A stretch of 64,000 nt of DNA from Ashinkailepas kermadecensis (Eukaryota; Arthropoda; Thecostraca; Neolepadidae): assembly GCA_034440615.1 (NCBI GenBank), contig JAOTOM010002311.1:10001-74000 (forward strand). Reading direction: 5' to 3'. Below the pieces are notes generated by a model that was not told where the DNA came from, searched no databases, and saw only the letters and a list, made by a program, of their open reading frames with translations. This document shows, one piece after another, positions 10,118 through 19,343 of the stretch (position 1 is its first letter; each line of letters starts with the position of its first letter). The translations under genes and the position numbers were made by a program.

Positions 10118-11008
10118 CACAAGCATTCTCTATTCTCATCTTTGTGAATAACATTGAGGTAGGGCTGAGGAATAGATTGTTCAAATTTGCGGATGACATC
10201 AAGCTGGTAGGAGTGGCAAGCAGTTGTGATCAATCTAGAAATATTCAACTAGACTTGGAGGACCTAAAAAAGTGGGCTGATCAATGGCAGATGTCTTTCA
10301 ACTATGACAAGTGTAAGGTTATGCATCTGGGGTCTAGAGGCGAGACTTTCAGATATACAATGGGAGGGGGAGGGAACTGGATGTTATTGAAGAGGAAAGG
10401 GACTTAGGTGTGTTGGTTTCAAAAGACCTTACAGCAGAAAAACAATGTAGCTCAGCTAGGAACAGGGCACTCAGAATGCTGGGACTCATTAATAGAAGTG
10501 TGGTGTATAAGAGCAAGGAAGTCATGAAAAAAAACTGTACTTAGCATACGTACGACCTCACTTGGAATATTCTGTACAATATTGGAGCCCCTACCTAGAA
10601 AAAGATATAGACAAGTTAGAGAAAGTGCAGCACACAGCAACTAGACTCATCAGTGGAATAGGTAACTTAGAATATGGAGAAAGGCTTGTGGCATTAGATA
10701 TGTACCCACTCAAGTATAGGAGATTAAGGGGGGACATGATTGAAATGTACAAAATTGTTAAAGGACTAGATCAGGTCAATTTAAATGGTGCTCTTCAGTT
10801 TAGAGTATCACATAGGGGTCATCAATTCAGGTTAGACAGGTTGAGGTGTAGGACAGTTAAGCGACAACAGGTCTTCAGTCAAAGGGTTGTTGATCAATGG
10901 AATGGGCTGCCTGCTGATGTTGTGGGGAGTTCCTCATTGAATGCATTTAAAAGGAGGTGGATACATTTTTTAGACAGGAAAATCTTGTTTTTGAGTTCTA
11001 ATTTGTGA
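10118..11008 (+). pseudogene. CR1-like reverse transcriptase fragment
   Basis: Frame pieces read RLFKFADDIKLVG, LKKWADQWQMSFNYDKCKVM, then after a shift near the G-rich stretch at ~10,365 ELDVIEEERDLGVLVSKDL, and after a second shift at the A-run near 10,527 YVRPHLEYSVQYWSPYLEKD and FSQRVVDQWNGLPADVV. These are the standard landmarks of CR1-group RT in the right order. The aspartates of FADD are intact, but the frame is broken at least twice and the N-terminal half is missing. Protein similarity to the LINE at 3,768-5,852 is much lower than the similarity of their 3' tails. Confidence 0.85.
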
Positions 11009-11269
11009 TGGATGGGGTGAGATTTATGTTAAGTAAGTGTGTACGGCACAGACCCCTTTAAGCAGGCATGGATGCAGTTTGAAAATTATTGATAAGGCAT
11101 TCAATCCACATGTGTTAAGAGAGATCAGGAGAATAGGGCTGGAAAGCTAGGGTAGATAGGCATTGATAGGTGTGTGGGATTTGGAGGACTGGTTCTTCAG
11201 AATGTGGGATGGTTGGGGAGAGGTCTTTTTACCAGGCTTATATTATCTTCCATTTACAGACTTAACTGG

Positions 11270-11935
11270 ATGGGCCCTTGGGTCTCTTGTTAAGTCTAAA
11301 CGCTTTATAACTTTATATAGGGTGTACCTAGCAGTGGATTCAGCACCTCCCTTTGGGATGTGATACTGATGAGATTGTCTATGGTAGCACAATGGGTATG
11401 ATGGGAGGAGTTGTAATTGTTGAGTGTGTTATGACATAGCAAGTGAGTCTCTAATTAAGTCTAAATGCTTTATAACTTCATATTGGGTGTACCTAAAAGT
11501 GGATTCAGCACCTTCCTTCGGGATGTGATACTGATGAGATTGTCTATGGTAGCACAATGGGTATGATGGGAGGAGTTTGTAATTGTTGAGTGTGTTATGC
11601 AATAGCAAGTGAGTCTCTTATTAAGTCTAAATGCTTTATAACTTTATATAGGGTGTACCTAACAGTGGATTCAGCACCTTCCTTCGGGATGTGATACTGA
11701 TGAGATTGTCTATGGTAGCACAATGGGTATGATGGGAGGAGTTTGTAATTGTTGAGTGTGTTATGCAATAGCAAGTGAGTCTCTTATTAAGTCTAAACGC
11801 TTTATAACTTTATATAGGGTGTACCTAGCAGTGGATTCAGCACCTTCCTTCGGGATGTGATACTGATGAGATTTTCTATGGTAGCACAATGGGAGTGTGT
11901 TATGCAATAGCAAGTGAATTGGTGCTAGATAGGCT
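11270..11935 (+). repeat. 166-bp tandem repeat, four units, in the LINE 3' tail
   Basis: Units start near 11,285 and recur every 165-166 bp (TATAAC at 11,306, 11,471, 11,637 and 11,803). Shared landmarks are TTAAGTCTAAACGCTTTATA, GGATTCAGCACCTTCCTTCG and GTAGCACAATGGG. The segment 11,936-12,080 is a variant end unit with GATGGGCCCCTGTGGCTCTT. It is the inverse of the array at 3,775-4,325. Confidence 0.9.
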
Positions 11936-12080
11936 GCGATATATAGCTTCCTAAGAACTTGAGGTAAGGGATTGATTGGGGTGGGAGTATGTACATTTCT
12001 AGTACCTTTTCCAGATAGGCTTAACCCAGATGGGCCCCTGTGGCTCTTATTAAGCCTTAACACTTTATGACTTTTATGAC

Positions 12081-14197
12081 ACCCTACAGCCTCTTTTAAA
12101 GGAAACACCAGTATTTCGCCGGTTTGCGGTTAGATTCCAGAACATATACTTCGAACAGGTGATTCTAACCACTTCATTGGGAGCCTGTGTGACTTGACTT
12201 GACCTGCACAGGAGCAGAGGTGCAAAAATGGGTCAATCATTTGTTTCGTCATCAAGTCATTTGTCACAGCACACTTCAGTTGCTAAAAGTGAATGTAGAT
12301 AAAAGGTCAGAAGCCAGAACAAGCTGAGTTTGTTAAAACCGTAACATGACAATAAAGCTTCCAAAATTGCATTGCAACACCATGGGTACAGGGACGAAAC
12401 AAAACCAGACCGGTCCTGGATCATTGCCATTTATGATTCTAGAACATTGTCGTCTCCAAAAAGAAAATATCCTCCATTTTCTAGTTTGAAGGTTGAATGG
12501 TGTCACAGTCACAAAGTGTTGATTTACTATTTGGCATCAGGTTCGAAACTCCCATGGAAGTCACATGGTGTTTCATATACTACAAATAGGAAGGATACTA
12601 TCCTCCATCCAGAGTAGACTTGCTCACAAATTTTCCTCTAACTCTAGGAGTCAATAAGTTGCATTAAACACCAAATGATGATGTCCAAGATATCACAAAG
12701 CAACAGGAAAAGCAAGCTTGTATTAAGATGTGAAATCATGGAAAGAAATGTACCGAGAAAGTTGAACAAGTCAGATAACACACAAATTGCCATCCATGAA
12801 TTGTGCTTCGAGACATGGCAGGGGTCTTCTACCAGCTGCCTATCCTCTCTTCACAGGCAGTCTAAGGTAAGCACCAAGGGGCATCAGTCAATGGACAATT
12901 ACCTGTATCCATTTTGTTTAACTCAATGGACTTCAGACATGGATATTATTGTACTTTAATGTATTAACAAAACAACTCCGCTATCCATTTTACCCCCATG
13001 AAGCAAACAAAGGTATCAGTTTGAGTTTGGTTTGGTTAGGTTAAGTTTTTCTTTTAAATTGGGAAAAAAACAAATGAGAAGTGGCTTGAGATGAAAAAAA
13101 TAAACTGAAACTTAAAGTTTTTCTTCAAAAAAAGATTAGGCTGATTAGGTTATATTTTTTCAGTGCAATTCTTGAAAAGAAAACATGGTTTCAACATGTT
13201 CCTTTTTAACTTATTCATGCATGAAGTGAGATGCAAGATTAGGTTAGGTTATGCCACATTTTTAAAGCATTATCTTGTATGTCAAATTATCCAACTCCGA
13301 AGTCCAGTTTTGGTGTTATTTTGCCTCCCAATTGAAAAGCATGCATTTTCAGAAGAAATGAGTGGCCACTTGATCTGAACTACTTTCATAAACATTGCAT
13401 TATACAAATTCCAAGAATTTAAATATTACCTTCAAGTACACATTTACCCAGCCATGTTCCTGTTTTGTGTTTCTGAATGCTCCTTTGAAATGCATGCTAT
13501 TTCTTTTTAGTTTTCTGTACAGGCAATTCAGGTTCCAAGAGCAGTCATATTTTTGGAATCTTGGAAATTGACATCCTTCCATAAAATGAGTCTTGAACAT
13601 TAACCATGCAACACAGATGACGCACAATGGCATGGTGTGATGGATATTATTGGAATAATTGCATGATTGACATGAGTTAAATTTTCCAAGAAAACAATAA
13701 TATGATTTAGATCTTGGGATCATATGATTGGAAAGAATGTTTTTAGATAATCGGAGAAAAACGTCTATATCATGATCTACCTTGTGTCTGTGATATTCAA
13801 GACTACATTTTGAACATACAGTCGGTTTTAACATTTTGTATGACATAGCAATAAGCTTGATCTCTGACAAACAACACATGCATGGCTTAACAATCGCTAG
13901 AAAAGCAGGTTATCGTTTTCATGACGAGATGATGTTCATGAAAATCCTAGACCAAGCTGTTTTTCCTAGTCTTGACCAGGATTCCAATGAAGCCTAAAAT
14001 CCCTTGCTACCCGCAATTAGGTACATGACGCATAATTAAAGATGAACGCACGTTCCTTCTCCCTATCCGTTGGGGGCTGGGAAGGTGAAATTCACGAATG
14101 GCGTAGCCGTGTCATAACTGTATCGGCGCCTAATTAATGATATATGTGTTGAATGGTTTTATTTTTAGAAAGTAGTGAACGAAGTTACTTTTTTTTG
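12081..14197. other. Gene-free first block of copy A
   Basis: About 2.1 kb, matching 33,873-35,652, with about 330 bp (12,869-13,199) present only in A. A 159-codon minus-strand frame at 13,400-13,879 is not preserved in copy B, where a one-base difference shifts it, so I do not call it a gene. No RNA gene or transposon ends recognised. Confidence 0.6.
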
Positions 14198-14201
14198 TAT
14201 G

Positions 14202-14399
14202 TGTAGTCGGTGGGTCCGAATTCCAAACAGGTATGACAGATTTCGAGTTCACACCGCGCGGGCGGACCGCACGTCCGCCCGCGGCCAGCTTTATTCTCAC
14301 TCTCCCGCGGCCGGGGTATTTCGGCGCGAAACCAACAAGCCAATGGGAAGGCACGCGTCGCCAAGGCGACGCGCGGGACCATGACGTCACCCGTCTACA
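14202..14399 (-). repeat. LTR (3' LTR in element orientation), 198 bp
   Basis: Starts TGTAGTCGG and ends GTCTACA. Differs from the other LTR at about nine of 198 positions by eye, so the insertion is not very recent. Confidence 0.9.
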
Positions 14400-14952
14400 C
14401 CCTATAAACCTTGAAAAAAGAAGTGCACACGCACTCAACGCTCACGACCAAGACATGACACCGGAGCGAAATGGCACACGATGTATCGCCACGCTGTTCG
14501 AACTATCGCCACAAGTGGTCGTCAGCAGCATGACAACGGGTTTATTCGCAACACAAAGACTGATGTCACGACTGCGCAAGACCGTCGCAAGTCTTAATAG
14601 GGTACGCACTAGATTTCAGCACAAGGCATCTAGCACTCGCCATAGGCGCCCCAACGACTGAAGCGTTCCACAATCCGCACAGACATTACACAGTTTCACA
14701 ATGTGGTGTAGACCCGAAACAAATCGCCCATCCACTAACGCATTCCCGGCGGGATCCTCATTTTCCGCACGACGCTAGTTATAACGATTGGTACACTAGC
14801 ATCTTATTCTACATCGCGCAACCAGGTGCTCACATCACACACGTTTTACATTGTAACCAGCGGCTGTTCTGACAATTCGTACACTAGCGTCTTAATCTAA
14901 CATCGCGCAGCCTCACATCATACACACGTTTACACCGTAACTAACGACTATT

Positions 14953-15594
14953 CTAACAACACCCAGCCAGGAGCTCGCTTAACCCACTCGATCGTCGCAA
15001 CACAGTTGGCGGTACACTCGGGGGAAGTCCAGGCCCGGGGTCATCTGTCTCTGACCCTACTCCCTCCACGGATGGGACAATATCAGGGCTTTCTATTCCT
15101 AAGCTGACCGTAGTGCCCGTCAATGCCGGTTCTCTCCTGACAGCGGGGCACCCATCACCTTCTTCCCTCGGAACGGAAGTTGCTTGGGTGGGACCCAGAT
15201 CGCCACTGTTACTGTCGGCACCACCAGTCGCTAACGCATCCGCGCCGCGATCCTTACTTTCCCCAACGACCCGAGTTCCGAGAGCTGTGCTTCCGGAGGA
15301 AGGACGTGAACCCCCTGCGCCTCCAGATTCCAGCACGCCAAGACGGAATATGCCACATCGAACGGGTGGTGCGGATGACCCAACCCCGGACGACGGGGCG
15401 AGCGGCTCACCGAAGCCCTGCCTCTCAACATCCACGCTCAAGCCACGTCCTGCTGGCGTGTCTGTTACGCCAGCTGTACATCCAGGCACTGCATCCCTGG
15501 TCACCTGAGCGGTCGTTGGTTGCAGCCTGTTATGATGCACTAGAATCGCCTGTCTGCTTCCGTGCAGACGTATCCAGTAATTGACCTCACTCAC
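14953..15594 (-). pseudogene. Pol remnant: integrase C-terminal tail of the LTR element
   Basis: The minus-strand frame opens with YWIRLHGSRQAILVHHNRLQ, which resembles the last beta-rich segment of Gypsy-type integrases that usually ends in a VHxxRLKP-like motif. The remaining ~190 residues are Gly/Pro/Ser-rich without recognisable domains, as often seen after integrase. The catalytic D,D-35-E core is absent. It lies directly behind the Gag fragment, so gag and pol ends are brought together by an internal deletion of several kilobases (inference from usual element length). Confidence 0.65.
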
Positions 15595-15652
15595 TCGGTT
15601 TCTCTCCAGGTCCCTTTGTCCCTTCCGGGATCACATCCTCCCAGCTTACTCC

Positions 15653-15982
15653 TCACGGCCTTTGACTGGGTCCGGGTCCCCCATAGCCCCTCGGGTGGAC
15701 CCGCGAGTTCCCCGAATACCTCCCACACACTTCTGGCACGAGCTCCTGGCAGCCGCACTTCGGGCACCTAACATCTCGCTTGTCACAGTTATACCTCATG
15801 TGACCAGGCCGGCCACAGGCGTAACACTTTCGCGGCCTACGCACAGGTCCACTAGACCTGATTCTAGTCTGAACACGGAGCTCTAGTTCGGCTACCCTCC
15901 TCTCATAGTCGTCTAAAAATATCTGCACCGAGCCATCTCCGTCGAAACTTGCCATGCCAACCATCGCAAACCTGGGCTCCAT
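15653..15982 (-). pseudogene. Gag fragment with CCHC zinc knuckle
   Basis: The 109-residue frame contains CYACGRPGHMRYNC (Cys-x2-Cys-x4-His-x4-Cys) preceded by a basic RRPRK stretch, followed by a second CPKCG start that is not completed. Its N-terminal part has a short acidic and amphipathic segment (FLDDYERRVAELELRV). This is a nucleocapsid-like Gag end. Confidence 0.7.
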
Positions 15983-16549
15983 TTTGCTAGTACCTACTGG
16001 GCTTCCACTAGACAGACCTGTGAATACGGCTTATACTCATCACTCGACACTTCCAATATCCAAACGCATCTGGCTCGACTGCATCATGCCACACGCCTCA
16101 TTGAACGACATATATTCCTCGCCTTGACAAGGCACTCACGGTTCCGACGCTGAAAATCGCCCGTTGCTAGCGCCGAGTACTGTCAGCTGGCGCGAAGACG
16201 AGCACTGGGGGCGCCTTGCTGCAGCCTGCCGTTGCTAGGAGACAGCAGCACCCCTACCCGACTCTTTATTCGGCCGGGCCGCCATCTTCCCATGGCCGTT
16301 CATCTTGTTTGCGACTCCCCAACTCATCTCTTGCACGCCATCCTCTTGTGTAAGTGCCTGTACTCGCGCGTCACACCGAGTGAAGTCATAAGTGTCACTA
16401 CACACCGTTACGACAGGATTCCGACGACAGGATTCCGACGACTCAAATCCTCCACTCCTCAGTCCGCCACAACACTCAATCGAGTCATCTGGCTCCCGTC
16501 GTGCGAGTCAGACGATCCGAAAGCTGTCAATCCCACCGCCGCCGCCAAT

Positions 16550-16747
16550 TGTAGTCGCTGGGTCCGAATTCCAAACAGGTATGACAGATTTCGAATTCAC
16601 ACCGCGCGGCCGGACCGCACGTCCGCCCGCCGCCAGCTTTATTCTCACTCTCCCGCGGCCGGGGTATTTCGGCGCGAAACCAACAAGCCAATGGGAAGGT
16701 ACATGTCGCCAAGGCGACGCGCGGGACCATGACATCACCCGTCTAGA
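16550..16747 (-). repeat. LTR (5' LTR in element orientation), 198 bp
   Basis: Starts TGTAGTCGC and ends CCGTCTAGA, same length as its partner. The final CTAGA replaces CTACA of the other LTR. Confidence 0.9.
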
Positions 16748-16751
16748 TATG

Positions 16752-18540
16752 TATACCTCACACCAATAAAACATATCTGTGTGTCCATATTTAGGTCAGA
16801 ATTCCTCGCTTCACATCCCAATCACCACACATGAATTTATAAAGTTCTGTGCCCTACATGGTCAACGGCCCTGCTAGTGCGGAAATGAAGCTATGAGTCA
16901 TAAGAAGCACAATTAATACAAACGTATCGATATATCGTTGAAATTTCCGACACAGCAGCTGGAAAATAAAAACCCAATATTTTTTTAAAAGATCATCTTC
17001 AACAAAATGTTTCTACATGCTTTATCGCTGCATACCTGGCATACATTATCTTGGGACAAACGACTCGAGAGGGTGAACGGACCATCAGTATCTGCAATGG
17101 GGTATCCTATCCTAACCACGGCACTAATTAGCCTACGTTTCCCCGGTATTTGACCAATCAGATTTTAGAATGACTTGCGGTAAAAATAATATACGATACG
17201 TGGTTTACCCGGAATGCTGCTCAAACAACACGAAGTGATATCCCCACATATTTTCCAATCAGAGGCGGATACAGGGGGTGGGGAAACGGTAGAGGCATGT
17301 ATCCGTTCCACATGGAAACATGGCTCACCTCCAGCAAGGCTCAAATGCACCCGCTCACCTTCCGCTCCAAGGACTTCTCAGCCAAAGGTTCACCTCTCGG
17401 AGGAAAAGGCGGCCCCTAAGACGAAAAGGTTCCACTTCAGCATGCTTGAGTGCACCCCCTCGCCCGTTCGACGATTTTCTGCCGAATGCGTCGTTCCGGG
17501 GACTTTCGCAGCGGTGGCACTCCGATGAAATGGTGCTACCCCAGACAAGTGCCCCAACCCACTGCATTTTTCTGGATCCACCCCTGCTACAATTTTCCAA
17601 GTTGATACATGCAATTATAATAAGCATCTTCATTTGCATAAAACATCCAGTTTAGCCCAGTGGGGATGCTAATGTTCTCGACCATATTGTGCTACCGAGA
17701 AGTTGCGTTATCAGGTCCATCTGCTACCCTCCATGGAGTGTGAAGGGGTACTTTTTGCACATCGGCACAGGAGAAGCACATGAATGCTATGGGATTATGC
17801 AATTGCTGAGTGGCATTAAAGTTTAATGAGAAACACGATGATATTTATTTCATTAGTGCAAGGACGGATCCAGGGGGAGGCATTCTGGCTATTCCCACCG
17901 AGGCGCTTAAAGTATGGCAGCATGGTGCCTTTTGATCCCCAAAACCAACCAAAGCAAATTAAAGTAAAAAGCAGTAACCAGTAAAATGCAGTAACCAGTA
18001 AAATGCAGTAACCTTTGCAGAGTAAAAAATAGCGGTTTGGATGAAAGGCTCTCCCGATTTGACAGTTAAAAAAAAGAAGTTTAGAAGCCCAGTATGGTTG
18101 TATGTTGGATCCTGACTCACATAAACAGTTATATGCTGCTCAAGTTATGCTTCCAGCAAGACTAGACATCAGCAGTTTCATTAATCATTAGATAGATTGC
18201 TTCTTGACTTTAGCATGCCATTTGGCATGACTTCAGCATGCAAAATTGATGTAGGAATAGTTGTGCAAAATTTCGACGCGCTGCCGTACGCATATTTTTT
18301 TCACTATCTGCAGAAAACCTCGGGGAAGGGGCGTAAAAAGATCCCCCGAGACGGTGCGGGTTAAGTGGATACTTAAGTGATTAATTTAAATGGCTTCGTT
18401 TCTGCGTGCTGCTCCAGGTCATTACAGGGTCTGACTCGTATTATATTGGCAAAGTAACGAGGTGACACCACATAATTCACGTCAACGTGCGGTATTTATA
18501 ACTGAGTTGTAGTTGACGTCTTCGCCCATATTAATATCGA
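16752..18540. other. Gene-free second block of copy A with a 480-bp insertion
   Basis: Alignable to 42,112-45,165 apart from copy-specific insertions. No gene seen. A MITE-like candidate lies at 17,262-17,590. Confidence 0.5.
17262..17590. mobile_element. Possible MITE with CAGRGGCGGATmCAGGGG-type ends
   Basis: The left end CAGAGGCGGATACAGGGG and the right end, read on the minus strand as CAGGGGTGGATCCAGAAA, form imperfect inverted repeats. The candidate lies inside a 480-bp stretch (17,128-17,606) that copy B lacks. TTTTCCAA occurs near both sides but not exactly at the ends, so the target duplication is unclear. Confidence 0.4.
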
Positions 18541-19221
18541 TACGGCAATCTCAGCCGGGTAGGACCGCCTCCATCCGACAGCGAGTGGGCCGACAGAGAA
18601 CGAACGTTCAAGGACGGCGCAATCGCTGGCGCCCGCCAACTTCCAATGGAGGCGATACTGCGAGGAAATCGGTCTCATGGTCTTTGCCGATTATTGCGCT
18701 GCTCACCCAAATTCATTGTCGATGCAGCACGATAGGCTGGGCTGTGTCCGGCAAGAGCCGTGGGCAGCGTGTTGGCGAACTCCGCCTCCGATACGACACG
18801 CGAAGCTGTGAAGTGCAATTACGTGTTTTGGTCCGCAGGCCACGCTGCAGGTTCGTGATATGCTTCCTGACACTATCAGGGTTCGTTCCCGTCATGAGGC
18901 CAGGACCGCTGAGAGAGAGGACAGGGGAAAACAAAGCAGATAATGGCAGACTGCATGCCAGTGCACAGAGCAGAACAAGGGAGAAGAAGGGCCAGGCGGA
19001 GGTTATGGCAGACCGCAGGGTTACGACGAATTTGGCGGGCAACGTAGAGGGTTATCCAAATGGTAAAAGGGCCTGGCTTGCGGGTAGCGAAAAGAGCAAG
19101 ACAAAAAATCCGGATGAAGCAGTTGTTCTGAAACAGTGGATAGACGACGCAATGCGGTAGTGTGTGGAAGGACATTACTGCATTGAAGTTATGGGACACG
19201 GCAAGGAATTGATGGGGAAGA
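18541..19221. other. Copy-A-specific block replacing the LTR-like block of copy B
   Basis: Both copies are alignable up to ATCGATA (18,540 and 45,165) and again from ACAGGTAAGGAAGG (19,222 and 46,167), but the ~680 bp between bear no resemblance to B's ~1,000 bp. A plus-strand frame covers 18,513-19,160 (215 codons, basic, Arg- and Lys-rich), with no domain I recognise. Confidence 0.6.
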
Positions 19222-19301
19222 CAGGTAAGGAAGGACACAGTGAGAAACGCGAGTGCAGGCAACAGCAAACGAAAGGCAAGCAACATCAATCCATAACATT
19301 T

Positions 19302-19307
19302 TTTATT
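19302..19307 (-). terminator. Polyadenylation signal AATAAA of the copy A methyltransferase gene
   Basis: AATAAA on the minus strand about 37 bases downstream of the stop codon. The corresponding place in copy B (46,252-46,257) reads AATCAA. Confidence 0.6.
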
Positions 19308-19343
19308 CCCCTCCACCTCGGACCACCAAAATCTGCTCGGACG

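Larger units (their letters stand above)
10118..12080 (+). mobile_element. 5'-truncated CR1-like LINE with tandem-repeat 3' tail
   Basis: Starts inside the reverse transcriptase just before RLFKFADDIKLVG (the FADD catalytic box), continues to the C-terminus near 11,008, then a ~260-bp spacer and an array of 166-bp repeats, ending in TTTATGACTTTTATGAC at 12,080. The next bases (ACCCTACAGCC) are the start of the copy A block; the corresponding point in copy B (33,873) has no LINE, so the 3' end is placed there. It faces the other CR1-like LINE at 3,768-5,852, forming a widely spaced inverted pair. Confidence 0.85.
14202..16747 (-). mobile_element. Internally deleted LTR retrotransposon (2,546 bp), probably Ty3/Gypsy-type
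   Basis: Two 198-bp direct repeats bound it, each starting TGTAGTCG and ending CTACA or CTAGA, with a 4-bp target duplication TATG at 14,198-14,201 and 16,748-16,751. Copy B shows the uninterrupted site (TTTTGTATGTATACC near 42,108-42,123). Inside, on the minus strand, are a Gag fragment with a CCHC knuckle (15,653-15,982) and a Pol C-terminus of integrase type (14,953-15,594), with protease, RT, RNase H and most of integrase missing. The gene order sets the element on the minus strand. Behind the right-hand LTR the inner sequence begins ATTGGCGGCGG, a possible primer-binding site offset by two bases (tentative). Confidence 0.88.

Noticed and set aside
13400..13879. Cys-rich 159-codon minus-strand frame in copy A
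   Set aside because: Copy B (34,890-35,370) has a one-base indel relative to it, so the frame is not maintained; no motif recognised.
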